This document shows positions 33,737 through 43,637 of a stretch of 64,000 nt of DNA, piece by piece. Source of the DNA: Chitinophagaceae bacterium (GTDB taxonomy: Bacteria; Bacteroidota; Bacteroidia; Chitinophagales; Chitinophagaceae). The DNA lies in the NCBI GenBank assembly GCA_014879565.1, contig JACSRW010000033.1, forward strand, positions 57,392 through 121,391, given 5' to 3'. Made by a program: the position numbers and the translations under genes. Numbering within the stretch: the stretch's first letter is position 1; each line of letters opens with the position of its first letter. The notes below the pieces were generated by a model. That model saw only the letters and a program-made list of their open reading frames with translations, searched no databases and had not been told where the DNA came from.

Positions 33737-36421
33737 TTATTCCAGCACCGTCCTTAACCATTTCTCTGCTTCGTCCGGATGCATACCTTTCCGTTTCGCA
33801 TAGTCCTGTAACTGGTCGCGGCTGATTTTACCCAGCCCGAAATAATGACTCTGGGGATGGGAGATATACCAACCGCACACGGAAGCCGGGGGATTCATCG
33901 CCAGACTTTCTGTGAGTTCTATACCGATGTTTTCAGTTACATTCAGAAGGGAAAACAGTTTCAGTTTCTCTGTATGATCCGGGCAGGCCGGATAACCGGG
34001 TGCCGGCCGGATGCCTTTGTATTCTTCCCGGATCAGTTGCTCGTTACTGAGGGACTCATTTTTATCGTAGCCCCAGTATTCTTTCCGGGTTTTTTCATGC
34101 AGACATTCCGCGAAGGCTTCCACCATCCGGTCGGCAAGTATCTGTACTAGAATCTTGTTATACTCGTCGTGATCGGCGGCAAAGCGGTCAATATGCTGTT
34201 TGGCTCCGTGTATGGTAACCGCAAAGGCCCCCATATAATCGGACCCCAGTTCCGTCGGGCAAACAAAATCCGCCAGGGAAAAACTCGGTTGTCCTACCGC
34301 CTTTTTCAGTTGCTGCCGCAGCATTTCCAGGTTTACATCCCCGTTTGCCGTTTGCAGGGTGACTGTATCAGCGTTATTTGACTGCGCGGGCCAGAAACCA
34401 ATCACGCCATCGGCCGTGAACCAGTTTTCCTCTACAATCCGCTTCAGCAGTTTTTGCGCGTCATGGTATAAACGGTTAGCTTCTTCGCCGAAGATTTTAT
34501 CGGATAATACTTCCGGAAAACGTCCGGGCATTTCCCAGGCGATAAAAAAAGGTCCCCAGTCAATATAACGGGCAATTTCTGCCAGGCTGAATTGCTTCAG
34601 TACTTTAACCCCATCGGTGGCGGGTTTAACCGGCTGGTAGTTTTTCCAGTCAAAATATTCCTTGGTAACCACCGCTTCGCTGTAGGGCACCAGCTCTTTT
34701 TTGTTCTTGTTGTTAAACTGCTGCCGGAGGTTTTCATATTCCTCTGTCGTTGCTTTCAGGAAGCTGTCTTTTTCCCTGCTCAGCAGGGTGCTTACTGCCG
34801 TCACGCTGCGGGAAGCGTCGAGTACATGCAGCACTCCGTTGTCATACTGCGGGGCGATCTTTACAGCGGTATGCATCCGGGAGGTGGTAGCCCCGCCGAT
34901 CAGGAGCGGCTGTTGCATGTTGCGGCGTTTCATTTCGTGCGCTACATGCACCATCTCATCCAGGGAAGGGGTGATCAGTCCGCTGAGACCGATGATATCC
35001 GCCTTTTCCTTTATGGCAGTATCCAGGATTTTATCTGCCGGCACCATTACACCCAGGTCAATAATATCATAACCATTACAGCCAAGCACCACCCCTACGA
35101 TATTCTTGCCGATATCATGCACATCTCCTTTCACGGTGGCCAGCAATACCCTGGGTACATTACCCTGGGATGCAAGCGGATTATTTTTCTTTTCTTCTTC
35201 AATGAACGGGGTGAGCCAGGCCACACTTTTTTTCATCACCCGGGCGCTTTTCACAACCTGGGGCAGGAACATTTTTCCGGCGCCAAACAGGTCGCCCACC
35301 ACATTCATACCGGCCATCAGCGGCCCTTCAATCACATCCAGGGGTTTGGGGTATTTGAGACGTGCTTCCTCTGTATCGGTATCTATATAATCAGTTATAC
35401 CGTTTACCAGCGCATGTTTCAGCCGTTCTTCAACAGAAGTATTCCGCCAGGCTTCATCCTTAACTTCCACTTTCCCTTTTGCCTTTACCGTTTCCGCAAA
35501 AGCAATCAGTTTTTCAGTGGCTTCGTTGTTATTGTTGTGGCGGTTCAGGATCACATCTTCGCAGAGTGCGCGTAATTGTGGTTCAATTTCATCATATACA
35601 ACCAGCTGACCGGCATTTACAATGCCCATGTCCATACCGGCTTTAATGGCATGAAACAGGAAAACACTGTGCATGGCTTCGCGGACATGATCGTTGCCGC
35701 GGAAAGAAAAGGAGAGGTTGCTGACACCGCCACTTACTTTGGTAAGCGGCATTAATAGTTTGATCCGCCGGGTGGCATTGATAAAATCAACGCCGTAATT
35801 ATTATGCTCCTCCAGGCCGGTAGCCACGGCGAAGATATTCGGATCAAAAATGATATCCTGCGGGTCGTAACCCACCTGTTGCGTCAGGATCTTATAGGCC
35901 CGGTGACAAATTTCCACCTTTCGGTCCTCTGTATCGGCCTGCCCCGCTTCATCAAAAGCCATAACAATCACGGCAGCGCCATAGGCCTGGCAGATCAGGG
36001 CCTGCTGTATAAATTTATCTTCCCCTTCTTTCAGCGAGATGGAATTGACTATACATTTTCCCTGCACACATTTCAGTCCTGCTTCAATGATTTCAAACTT
36101 GGAGCTGTCAATCATGACGGGAATCTTCGCGATATCGGGCTCACTCTGCAGCAGGTTCAGAAAGGTGGTCATGGCCTGTACCCCGTCGAGCAGGGCATCA
36201 TCCATATTCACATCCAGCACCTGGGCGCCGTTTTCCACCTGCTGGCGGGCTACACTGAGGGCTTCCTCATATTTATTTTCCCGGATCAGCCGGGCGAATT
36301 TTTTGGAACCGGTCACGTTGGTACGTTCGCCCACATTGACAAAATTGGTTTCGGGACGTATGACCAGGGGTTCGAGACCTGACAGGCGCAGGTAGGGCTT
36401 GATAAGGGTGGCTTCTTGCAT
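33737..36421 (-). CDS. metH: Cobalamin-dependent methionine synthase, C-terminal subunit
   Basis: This 894-residue protein contains the MetH modules after the homocysteine domain: pterin-binding domain ([21 protein letters not shown], about residue 25; [12 protein letters not shown]), the cap, the B12-binding domain with [27 protein letters not shown] (the DxHxxG motif with the cobalt-ligating His) and the C-terminal S-adenosylmethionine-dependent reactivation domain ([17 protein letters not shown]). It transfers the methyl group of methyltetrahydrofolate via cobalamin. The homocysteine domain is a separate gene, so MetH is split. The start codon directly abuts the stop of a 32-codon ORF. Confidence 0.95.
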   Translation of the reverse strand: MQEATLIKPYLRLSGLEPLVIRPETNFVNVGERTNVTGSKKFARLIRENKYEEALSVARQQVENGAQVLDVNMDDALLDGVQAMTTFLNLLQSEPDIAKIPVMIDSSKFEIIEAGLKCVQGKCIVNSISLKEGEDKFIQQALICQAYGAAVIVMAFDEAGQADTEDRKVEICHRAYKILTQQVGYDPQDIIFDPNIFAVATGLEEHNNYGVDFINATRRIKLLMPLTKVSGGVSNLSFSFRGNDHVREAMHSVFLFHAIKAGMDMGIVNAGQLVVYDEIEPQLRALCEDVILNRHNNNNEATEKLIAFAETVKAKGKVEVKDEAWRNTSVEERLKHALVNGITDYIDTDTEEARLKYPKPLDVIEGPLMAGMNVVGDLFGAGKMFLPQVVKSARVMKKSVAWLTPFIEEEKKNNPLASQGNVPRVLLATVKGDVHDIGKNIVGVVLGCNGYDIIDLGVMVPADKILDTAIKEKADIIGLSGLITPSLDEMVHVAHEMKRRNMQQPLLIGGATTSRMHTAVKIAPQYDNGVLHVLDASRSVTAVSTLLSREKDSFLKATTEEYENLRQQFNNKNKKELVPYSEAVVTKEYFDWKNYQPVKPATDGVKVLKQFSLAEIARYIDWGPFFIAWEMPGRFPEVLSDKIFGEEANRLYHDAQKLLKRIVEENWFTADGVIGFWPAQSNNADTVTLQTANGDVNLEMLRQQLKKAVGQPSFSLADFVCPTELGSDYMGAFAVTIHGAKQHIDRFAADHDEYNKILVQILADRMVEAFAECLHEKTRKEYWGYDKNESLSNEQLIREEYKGIRPAPGYPACPDHTEKLKLFSLLNVTENIGIELTESLAMNPPASVCGWYISHPQSHYFGLGKISRDQLQDYAKRKGMHPDEAEKWLRTVLE

Positions 36422-36520
36422 TTAGGAGTTCTTTTTAACAAACAATCCCCTGATCATGGAAAAATTGTTTACAACCAGGATCAGGAGCGACAGTACAATA
36501 AGATACTGGGGTGTTGTCAT
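36422..36520 (-). CDS. 32-residue single-helix membrane microprotein between the metH halves
   Basis: Read on the minus strand, an ATG at 36520 opens 32 codons: MTTPQY, then a hydrophobic run [19 protein letters not shown] and a basic end LFVKKNS, then TAA. The ATG overlaps the stop of the upstream half by four bases (ATGA), and the TAA is directly followed by the ATG of the downstream half. Both junctions are of the kind that couples translation. The protein would have one short transmembrane helix with a positive C terminus. I do not recognise a family. The tight packing argues that it is real, but it could be spacer sequence. Confidence 0.55.
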   Translation of the reverse strand: MTTPQYLIVLSLLILVVNNFSMIRGLFVKKNS

Positions 36521-37545
36521 GTTAAGGCAGTTTCAAGTACGGGTAAAGGTCTTGGCTGAATATTTTTTACATGTTCCGCAATATGGCGGATATGATCGGG
36601 GGTGGTGCCGCAGCAGCCACCTACAATATTTACAAATCCTTCATTGGCCCATTCTTCCAGGTAATGGCCCGTATCCGCGGGATGTTCATCGTATTCTCCC
36701 ATGGCATTGGGAAGACCGGCATTCGGATAGGCGGACACATAACATCCGGCAATCTGGGACAGTTCTTCAATATGCGGACGCATTTCCTTTGCGCCCAGGG
36801 CACAGTTGAGGCCCACACTGAGCGGGCGTGCATGCATCACGGAAGTGTAAAAAGCTTCCAGGGTTTGTCCGCTGAGGGTCCGGCCGGAAGCATCGGTAAT
36901 GGTACCGCTGATCATAACCGGCAGCTGCACCTGTTCCGGGTGTTCGCGGTAATATTTTTTGATGGCAAAAATGGCCCCTTTGGCATTCAGGGTATCAAAA
37001 ATGGTTTCAATCAGCAGCAGGTCGGCTCCTCCGTCCACCAGTCCGCGTACCTGTTCATAATAAGCCTCTACCACTTCATCAAAGGTCACTGCCCGGAAAC
37101 CGGGATTGTTTACATCGGGAGAAAGGGAAAGGGTTTTATTCAAAGGGCCGATGGCACCGGCTACCCATTTTTCTTTTTGGGCATTGGCCGGACTGGCAGC
37201 CCGAAACTCTTCAATAGCCCGGCGGGCACAACGGGCGGCGGCCAGATTCAGTTCATAGGCCAGCGACTGCATGCCATAATCAGCCATTGCGATGGCCGTA
37301 CTGCTGAAGGTGTTGGTTTCAATAATATCCGCGCCGGCTTCCAGGTATTCCTTATGAATACCGATGATCACTTCCGGTTTGGTGATATTAAGCAGGTCAT
37401 TATTGCCTTTCAGTTCAGAAGGCCAGTCTTTAAACCGTTCACCCCGGTAATCTGCTTCCTGCAGCTTATGCCGCTGAATCATCGTACCCATGGCGCCGTC
37501 AATGACCAGTATGCGTTCTTTCAAACAATCCTGGATTGTTTTCAT
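36517..37545 (-). CDS. metH: Methionine synthase, N-terminal homocysteine methyltransferase subunit
   Basis: The protein has 342 residues matching the first module of MetH. Features are [16 protein letters not shown] near residue 15, [52 protein letters not shown] with the first zinc cysteine, and [21 protein letters not shown] with the second and third. It activates homocysteine for methyl transfer from cobalamin. Other Bacteroidota have the same split. The promoter and a leader of about 120 bases lie upstream. Confidence 0.95.
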   Translation of the reverse strand: MKTIQDCLKERILVIDGAMGTMIQRHKLQEADYRGERFKDWPSELKGNNDLLNITKPEVIIGIHKEYLEAGADIIETNTFSSTAIAMADYGMQSLAYELNLAAARCARRAIEEFRAASPANAQKEKWVAGAIGPLNKTLSLSPDVNNPGFRAVTFDEVVEAYYEQVRGLVDGGADLLLIETIFDTLNAKGAIFAIKKYYREHPEQVQLPVMISGTITDASGRTLSGQTLEAFYTSVMHARPLSVGLNCALGAKEMRPHIEELSQIAGCYVSAYPNAGLPNAMGEYDEHPADTGHYLEEWANEGFVNIVGGCCGTTPDHIRHIAEHVKNIQPRPLPVLETALT

Positions 37546-37704
37546 CTTTTCTGTTTTGTGAACTGTAAACGATGGGAAACCGGTGGAGAAGTTTCTTACC
37601 GTTTATTAGTTCCGTTTTCTCCCGGGATCCGGGAGGCCAGGCCGAACAATAAACAAATCCGCCTGAATTCCTGCAAAATTAAGCTAAGTATCCGGTTAAA
37701 ACAA
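37546..37704 (-). promoter_or_regulatory. Promoter and unclassified leader of the split metH operon
   Basis: On the minus strand TTG (37704-37702) is followed after 20 bases by TAATTTTG (37681-37674), an exact TAnnTTTG. The leader down to the start codon is about 125 bases and contains a 7-bp hairpin (37619-37625 with 37629-37635). I looked for SAM and cobalamin riboswitch motifs and saw none. Confidence 0.55.
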
Positions 37705-37740
37705 GAGCCCCTAAATCACTGATTGAATACGGATTGTGGC

Positions 37741-38358
37741 TTAGTGCCGTACGTATTTTTCCACCGGGAGCCGGTTTTGGAGGCTGCGGCCGAGGGTCAT
37801 TTCATCGGCATATTCCAGTTCGCCCCCGAAAGCGATTCCCCGGGCAATGGTGGTAATTTTTACCGGCAGATCCTGGAGTTTTTTCTGGATATAATAAATA
37901 GTGGTATCTCCCTGGATAGTGGGATTCAGGGCGAAAATGATTTCTTCGGTTTTTTCTATACGGATACGGCTGATCAGGCTTTCAATCGTCAGCTGGTCGG
38001 GCCCCACAGCATCCAGCGGGGAAATGATCCCGCCCAATACATGATAAAGACCATTATACTGCTGGGTGCTTTCAATGGCAATCACATCGCGGATATTTTC
38101 CACGACACAGATCAGCTCCTGTTTGCGGAGGGAATTGGAACAGATAGAACAGATATCCCCGTCAGCCACATTGTGACAGCGCTGACAAAACCGGATATCG
38201 GCCCGCATCCGGGCAATGGTTTCGCTGAAACGTTGTACGTCCCCGCTTTCTTTTTTCAACAGGTGGAGCACCAGCCGCAAAGCTGTTTTTTTCCCGATGC
38301 CGGGCAGCCGGGAAAATTCATTCACCGCGTTCTCCAGTAAGGCTGAGGAAAATTGCAT
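37741..38358 (-). CDS. recR: Recombination mediator protein RecR
   Basis: The protein has 205 residues, the usual length. The helix-hairpin-helix (NEFSRLPGIGKKTALRLVLHLL), a four-cysteine zinc finger (CQRCHNVADGDICSIC, about 58-73), the Toprim domain (ICVVENIRDVIAIESTQQYNGLYHVLGGIISPLDAVGPDQL) and the C-terminal Walker B-like segment are all present. With RecO it loads RecA on single-stranded DNA at gaps. It lies between the Ig-like lipoprotein gene (19 bases away) and metH. Confidence 0.98.
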   Translation of the reverse strand: MQFSSALLENAVNEFSRLPGIGKKTALRLVLHLLKKESGDVQRFSETIARMRADIRFCQRCHNVADGDICSICSNSLRKQELICVVENIRDVIAIESTQQYNGLYHVLGGIISPLDAVGPDQLTIESLISRIRIEKTEEIIFALNPTIQGDTTIYYIQKKLQDLPVKITTIARGIAFGGELEYADEMTLGRSLQNRLPVEKYVRH

Positions 38359-38377
38359 GCCGCAAAGATAATGGCTG

Positions 38378-39805
38378 TCAGAGATTCAGATCAATATCAT
38401 ATTCACTGGTCCAGTTGGGCTTCAGCGCCAGTTTCCGGTTCAGCGGTTTCACCTTTTCAGGCTGTTTTTTACCCTTGAAATAACTGCCCGGATCCCATAC
38501 GCCGTTTATGTTTTCGTCAAAGAAAAGGCGCATATCATATTCACCGGGGTTCAGCATGGACTGACTGAATTCGGCTGCCGTAAGGGGATAGGCGGCCATG
38601 ATTTTATCTGCCTGTAATAAAAGCAGCACCGGATGGCTGGCGGTGTCCAGGTTGCGGAACCGGATTTTCAGGTTCCCGTAATCCGCTTTCTTTTTGCTGG
38701 AAAAAGAAAGAGTATCTGTTTTCAGCAGTTTGCGGCCACTGCTGTCTTCGGCAAAATCACGGTTCAGCACCAGTTGGTAAAGGGTGCCTTCCTGCCAGGC
38801 GCTTTTAAGTACTATCTGCAAATGGGTGCTGTCTTTTTCCACTTTGAAAGCTACCGGGGTAAAACTGGTATCGGTAAATAAACCAATACCACTGCTGTCA
38901 AAATTTTTGAGCGGACTTTCAAAACTCAGTACCAGGTCGGTTTTCAGATCCTGCTGATTATTGTTCAGGCTGGTCTGGAATTTCAGCCGTTTATCTGCGG
39001 CATTGGCAGCCGGCCGGTTTCGGGGGCCGGTTTCGCCGGCACTGACCAGGGGCAGAACCGGTTCCTTTTTGGACCAGGCATAAAGCGTCAGGGTGTCTTT
39101 TCCAACGGAGGGTATAACGGCTGAATCCAGGAAGGCGAATAACTGCTTTTCATCCGAATACCGGCGCATCCCCCCTTCATCTTTCAGGGCATAGAGATAA
39201 AAGGTCCGGGGCGGCAGATTCTTAAAGTGAAACCGGCCTTTGCCATCGAGCCGGGCGACGTATTTGGGCTTTTCCTTTGCAACGGCCGAATCATCCGCGC
39301 TGGTATGCAGCATTACTATCAGGGTACTGTCGGTTTTGGCATTTTCGGCCAGCAGAACGGTACCTTTTAATTCCAGCGAATCAATATAGGGGCCGGTCGA
39401 GAAAGTGTACCGGAAGTTTTTCATAATGTTACCCTCATTGATATCCTTAATGGCTTTTCCGAAATCAAGGGCATAGGTGGTATTCGGCTCCAGGCTGTCT
39501 TTCAGTTTTACTGTAATCTCCCGCAGTCTGCTTTCCACGGTGGGGGTTGTTTTTCCAAGCGGCGACACCAGCAGGTTATTATAGACGTCCTGCACATCCA
39601 CAAATTCATCAAACGTAAAAACAATCTTATTGCCGCTGAAATTAACGCTGGAGTCTCCCGGTATGGCTTTCAGCAATACGGGCGGGATAGTATCCCGGGG
39701 ACCACCCTGGGGCGGCACAATATTGGCGCAACCGCTGCTGCCGGTCAGCAGGAGGGCAAGGGCGGTAAAAAGAACCAGTCCGGTAAACAAAAAAGCGTAT
39801 CGCAT
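38378..39805 (-). CDS. Ig-like (Big_5) domain lipoprotein
   Basis: The protein has 475 residues with a lipoprotein signal (LLTGSSGCANIVPPQGGPRDTIPP, Cys near residue 26). Residues 40-135 form an SbsA-type Ig-like domain (DTIPPVLLKAIPGDSSVNFSGNKIVFTFDEFVDVQDVYNNLLVSP...YALDFGKAIKDINEGN). After that come beta-rich domains with the GRFHFKNLPPRTFYLYALKDEGG pattern of a carboxypeptidase-regulatory-like domain and a C-terminal YDMRLFFDENINGVWDPGSYFKGKKQPE. The NxNGxWDxG step resembles a calcium-binding loop. It is probably periplasmic or surface-exposed; the function is unknown. Confidence 0.82.
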   Translation of the reverse strand: MRYAFLFTGLVLFTALALLLTGSSGCANIVPPQGGPRDTIPPVLLKAIPGDSSVNFSGNKIVFTFDEFVDVQDVYNNLLVSPLGKTTPTVESRLREITVKLKDSLEPNTTYALDFGKAIKDINEGNIMKNFRYTFSTGPYIDSLELKGTVLLAENAKTDSTLIVMLHTSADDSAVAKEKPKYVARLDGKGRFHFKNLPPRTFYLYALKDEGGMRRYSDEKQLFAFLDSAVIPSVGKDTLTLYAWSKKEPVLPLVSAGETGPRNRPAANAADKRLKFQTSLNNNQQDLKTDLVLSFESPLKNFDSSGIGLFTDTSFTPVAFKVEKDSTHLQIVLKSAWQEGTLYQLVLNRDFAEDSSGRKLLKTDTLSFSSKKKADYGNLKIRFRNLDTASHPVLLLLQADKIMAAYPLTAAEFSQSMLNPGEYDMRLFFDENINGVWDPGSYFKGKKQPEKVKPLNRKLALKPNWTSEYDIDLNL

Positions 39806-39860
39806 CGGGGGCGAAATTACAGGATTGGAAGGAGTAATGTGTTTAAGAAAAGATAATTAG

Positions 39861-39945
39861 CAGACTACTAACTCCCGTCTCCCGCCTCCCATCTCCTGTC
39901 TCCTGTCTCCTGACTACTGTCTCTGTACTCCCGTCTCCCTTCTCA
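39861..39945 (-). repeat. Degenerate heptanucleotide repeat array overlapping a stop codon
   Basis: About twelve 7-mers run without interruption; on the minus strand they read GAGAAGG, GAGACGG, GAGTACA, GAGACAG, TAGTCAG, GAGACAG (twice), GAGATGG, GAGGCGG, GAGACGG, GAGTTAG, TAGTCTG. The first overlaps the TGA stop of the helicase gene. It is clearly the same family as the array at 33656-33704. Confidence 0.8.
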
Positions 39946-42900
39946 TTCCTCTTCATCCGTTTCCAGTTCATGTAAAGCCACCGCCATATTATTGGTCTTG
40001 ACAAAATTGCACCAATGGCAGTCTTCATCGCCGCAGCCGGTATAGAAATCCCGGTCCTGAATTTTTTGCCAGGCAGTTTTGATCTGCCGGGTAACGGTGG
40101 TGATATCGGCCGGCTGGATGACTACTTTTTCTTTCCGGTAATTTTTCTTTTTATCGGGTTCCACAAAATCAAATTCCGTACTGGTTACTTTCCAGTCTTT
40201 CTGCTCATAATTATCCACAAGTATCTTGTAAAATACCGCCTGTCTCCAGTAATCGCCTCCGTCGGGCTGTTTATCATGCGGGGGCTTTAACTTGGGAAGG
40301 GCTTTATCCGGATCACCGGTTTTATAATCCACCACATTGACCGATTTGCCGTCAAATTCCAGCTTGTCGAGTTTGCCTTTCAGCGGCACTCCGTCCACCA
40401 CCACATTGCGGATATTGCGTTCCACCGCGACAATCTTATTGAAATGATCTATGTATTTGTCGTAATAATTTCCCAGTACTTCCGGCCCGTATTCCATCCG
40501 GCGGGCAAACTGCTCTTTGGTAAAACTTTCCCGGTGTCTTTTCATATACCAGTCAAAATCGGCAATAAACTCCTGTTTGGAAGGAAATTTGTCCTTGCCG
40601 CTCTCCTGCATTTTACGGAATAGTTTTTCCAGAGCATGGTGGACGGCCGAGCCGAATTCGGTGGCTTCATTTTTGGGTGAGGGGATCCGGATCAGGTTGT
40701 TGAAATAGAATTCAAGCGGGCAGCGCAGGTAGTTATTCAGCGCGGTTACATTCATAACAAATTTTTCCAGTACACGGCCGATATATTCCTCTTCCATTTT
40801 TTCAATTTCAGGGGCTGCCGCTTCCGCGAAATGCAGGGCGGAAAATTCGGCAATGGCAGCCGGATCAATCACGGTTTTTTCCACGGCCAGCGGATGACTG
40901 TCCAGGATTTCCGCGATGAACATGGATGGCTCGGCTTCCTTGCCGTCATTTTTAAACCGGGGATAAGAGATGTACAGGTGTTGTTCAGCCCGGGTCAGCG
41001 CCACATAGAAAAGACGGCGCAATTCTTCTGTTTCGTTTCCGGAAGCGGTAGAACTGAAAACGGTATCCGGTATTTTATAACCCCGGGCGGGATTTCTTTT
41101 CTTTTCCCAAAAGCCTGCATTGCAGCCGGCTACAAATACATACTCAAATTCCAGTCCCTTGGAGCCATGGGCCGTCATCAGGTTAATGCCTTTCTCCGTG
41201 CCGCTTACTTCCACCAGGGGCAGGGCAATATCTTCTTTTTCCATCAGGGCCAGGAGGTTTACCAGTTGTTCCAGGCTGAGGAAGGGATTCCGGCGGGTTT
41301 CTTCTTTTACAAAATTGAAAAGACCGGTGAGCAGCTCCAGCTGCCCGTGTTTATCGGGTTGCTGCATGATAAAGCTGAGCAGCCCCGTTCGCCGGACGAT
41401 GGATTCAAAGAGGTGTTGCAGGGTCAGGTTGGACACCTCCCCGATTAGTGCTTCAAGGGCTGCAGAAGCCCGGATCATTCCACTGTGCAGTCCTGCGCTG
41501 AAGAGATCTTTGGGCGGGGCCGAGGCTTTTTCGGCCAGGGTCCGACGGATTGAAAAACCCGGACCACTGTATCTTTTTTCCGCCACTTCCATGCTGAGTT
41601 TGGCGATTTCCAGCGGGGGAATGCCAAACCAGTCCGCATGCAGAATTTCAAACAGCATTTCATCCCCGCTGAACGGAATATCATGTTCCGCCACCAGGTA
41701 TTTCAGAACCAGGATAATCTTTTGGGCGAGCGGCAGTTCCAGGATATTGAGGTTCCGTTTGCTGTATACAGGTATGTCCAGCAGTTTAAAATACCGGGCC
41801 AGTTCTTCACCATATTTATTTTCCCTGTAAATGATACCGATCCGGCCGGGTTGTATGCCTTCAGCCAGCAACTGCTGCACCGCTTTTACAATCCCGATCA
41901 TTTCCTGGTGCTGGGATTCATATTCCCGGATATGTGGACTGTGGCGGAGATGCCGTATTTTATCATTGGCCGAAACCAGTTCTTTACTGAGGCCCGGAAT
42001 CTGTTTCACCAGTCGTTCATCATTCCGGTCAATCAGCGATTTTGAGATATCCAGAATCGGCTGGGTGGAGCGGTAATTGTTTGTCAGGACTACGGTAACC
42101 AGGTCACGTTGGTACTGGCTGGCAAATTCCAGCATATTTTCCACGCTGGCTCCCTGGAAGCGGAAGATACTCTGGTCATCATCTCCTACAACAAATACAT
42201 TGGGTTTGTCCCAGTAACTGATCAAAAGTTCCACCAGCCGGTTCTGGGTGCCGCTGGTATCCTGGTATTCATCCACGAGGATATACTGAAACCGTTCCTG
42301 GTAACCGGCCAGCAGGTTTTTGTTTTCCTCAAATGCCCGGATTACCCAGTTGATCATATCGTCGAAGTCGTACCGGTTGTGTTTCCGCATCAGCTCCTGA
42401 AAGCGGTCGAATTCACCTGCGGCCGCCCGGAGTTTTTCCATCCTTTCGGTTTCTTCTTCAATTTTGGCGGGATTGGGATCACCGGCATTGAATTCCTTGT
42501 ATTTTCTTTTATAGTAAAATCCTTCTCGGGTGGGCAGTTCAGCGAGGTATTCATCAATTTTTCCGTGAATAAAAGCCGGTGTCCAGCCTTCTTTCTTCAT
42601 GGTACTAAAGAGGCCTTCCAGGTTCTTTACTTCATAATACACATCTCCGCGGTAGCGTTTCAGCGGGTGGTTTTTCGGAAAGCCGTCTATCAGGTCTTTC
42701 AGTAACTGGGTTTTTTCCAGTTCCGAAACCGGGTCGAGGGCCGTTTTTTCAAAGAGAGAAAGGTTCTCCTGAATAACATCGTTGCAGAAGGCGTGATAGG
42801 TATAGAGATTGATCTTATAAGCATCCGGTCCGATAAACTGCAGCAGTCTTTTCCGCATGGCCACCACCCCGGCGTCTGTATAGGTCAGACAAAGAATATT

Positions 42901-43128
42901 CTCCGGGGCGGTATCGGTATCCAGCAGAATTTTCCCGATCCGGCTGGCGAGAATCTGTGTTTTGCCGGTACCAGGGCCTGCGATTACCATAACCGGTCCC
43001 TCAAGGGTACTTACGGCGAACTGTTGTTTCTCATTCAGTTTTTCAAATTCTTCCCGGAATTTCTGTTCAATTTTTTCTTTCTGAAGCGGCATGGGCCCGA
43101 ACTTTTGAGGGTAAAAAAGGTTATTCAA
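39943..43128 (-). CDS. UvrD/AddA-type helicase with C-terminal Fe-S PD-(D/E)XK nuclease domain
   Basis: The protein has 1061 residues. Superfamily 1 helicase motifs appear in order: VIAGPGTGKTQILASRI (about 50), ILCLTYTDAGVVAMRKRL, the DExx box ILVDEYQDTSGTQNRL (about 290), DDDQSIFRFQGA, VLTNNYRSTQPIL, NLMTAHGSKGLEFEYVFV and FYVALTRAEQHLYISY. The C-terminal 240 residues are a RecB/AddB-type nuclease: YLRCPLEFYFNNL with the first cysteine, FGSAVHHALEK, LKGKLDKLEF, VVDYKTGD and a closing CGDEDCHWCNF supplying three further cysteines for a 4Fe-4S cluster. The likely role is processing of DNA ends. A second possible start lies at 43092. Confidence 0.93.
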   Translation of the reverse strand: MNNLFYPQKFGPMPLQKEKIEQKFREEFEKLNEKQQFAVSTLEGPVMVIAGPGTGKTQILASRIGKILLDTDTAPENILCLTYTDAGVVAMRKRLLQFIGPDAYKINLYTYHAFCNDVIQENLSLFEKTALDPVSELEKTQLLKDLIDGFPKNHPLKRYRGDVYYEVKNLEGLFSTMKKEGWTPAFIHGKIDEYLAELPTREGFYYKRKYKEFNAGDPNPAKIEEETERMEKLRAAAGEFDRFQELMRKHNRYDFDDMINWVIRAFEENKNLLAGYQERFQYILVDEYQDTSGTQNRLVELLISYWDKPNVFVVGDDDQSIFRFQGASVENMLEFASQYQRDLVTVVLTNNYRSTQPILDISKSLIDRNDERLVKQIPGLSKELVSANDKIRHLRHSPHIREYESQHQEMIGIVKAVQQLLAEGIQPGRIGIIYRENKYGEELARYFKLLDIPVYSKRNLNILELPLAQKIILVLKYLVAEHDIPFSGDEMLFEILHADWFGIPPLEIAKLSMEVAEKRYSGPGFSIRRTLAEKASAPPKDLFSAGLHSGMIRASAALEALIGEVSNLTLQHLFESIVRRTGLLSFIMQQPDKHGQLELLTGLFNFVKEETRRNPFLSLEQLVNLLALMEKEDIALPLVEVSGTEKGINLMTAHGSKGLEFEYVFVAGCNAGFWEKKRNPARGYKIPDTVFSSTASGNETEELRRLFYVALTRAEQHLYISYPRFKNDGKEAEPSMFIAEILDSHPLAVEKTVIDPAAIAEFSALHFAEAAAPEIEKMEEEYIGRVLEKFVMNVTALNNYLRCPLEFYFNNLIRIPSPKNEATEFGSAVHHALEKLFRKMQESGKDKFPSKQEFIADFDWYMKRHRESFTKEQFARRMEYGPEVLGNYYDKYIDHFNKIVAVERNIRNVVVDGVPLKGKLDKLEFDGKSVNVVDYKTGDPDKALPKLKPPHDKQPDGGDYWRQAVFYKILVDNYEQKDWKVTSTEFDFVEPDKKKNYRKEKVVIQPADITTVTRQIKTAWQKIQDRDFYTGCGDEDCHWCNFVKTNNMAVALHELETDEEE

Positions 43129-43151
43129 ACGAATTTAAATCATAAATCTCC

Positions 43152-43631
43152 ATGGCAGCAGCCTATTGCATCAAAACTGTTCAGAAAATACCCGTTTCAC
43201 GCGAAAAAGCCTGGGCCTTTTTTTCCAACCCGGCCAACCTGCAGACGATCACACCGGAAGGAATGGGATTTGAGATTATTTCCCGGCATCACGGGGATAA
43301 GATGTATGCCGGTCAGTTGATTGAGTATAAGGTCAAACCGGTTGCTGGCATACCGGTGTACTGGATGACGGAGATCACACAGGTAAAGGAAGGGGAATAT
43401 TTTATTGACGAACAACGGTTTGGCCCCTATACACTCTGGCATCATCAGCACCATTTCCGGGAAATATCCGGGGGCGTTGAAATGACCGATATTGTACATT
43501 ACAAAATACCCCTGGGCTTTCTGGGCCGTATCGCCCAGGGATTGTTTGTAAAAAACAAACTCAGGAAAATCTTTGATTTTCGTTACCGGAAGGTGGAGGA
43601 ATTATTTGGTAAATGGGAAACGGGCGGTTAA
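43152..43631 (+). CDS. SRPBCC-family protein
   Basis: The protein has 159 residues with the START-like (SRPBCC) pattern: an opening strand (YCIKTVQKIPVS) followed by the helix REKAWAFFSNPANLQTITPEGMGFEI, a central set of strands (LIEYKVKPVAGIPVYWMTEITQV, YFIDEQRFGPYTLWHHQHHFREI) and a long C-terminal helix. The hydrophobic pocket of this fold binds small ligands in other members; the ligand here is unknown. The start codon is 23 bases from the divergent helicase start. Confidence 0.88.
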   Translation: MAAAYCIKTVQKIPVSREKAWAFFSNPANLQTITPEGMGFEIISRHHGDKMYAGQLIEYKVKPVAGIPVYWMTEITQVKEGEYFIDEQRFGPYTLWHHQHHFREISGGVEMTDIVHYKIPLGFLGRIAQGLFVKNKLRKIFDFRYRKVEELFGKWETGG

Positions 43632-43637
43632 TCCGGT

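Noticed and set aside
33737..37545. Split metH as a frameshifted pseudogene
   Set aside because: Each part has its own start and stop, the modules are complete, and the same split is found in other members of the phylum.
36571..37722. Plus-strand frame of 383 codons opposite the metH N-terminal subunit
   Set aside because: It is an antisense shadow of a complete, well conserved gene.
37546..37740. SAM or cobalamin riboswitch ahead of metH
   Set aside because: I looked for the conserved core motifs and did not see them; a model search could still overturn this.
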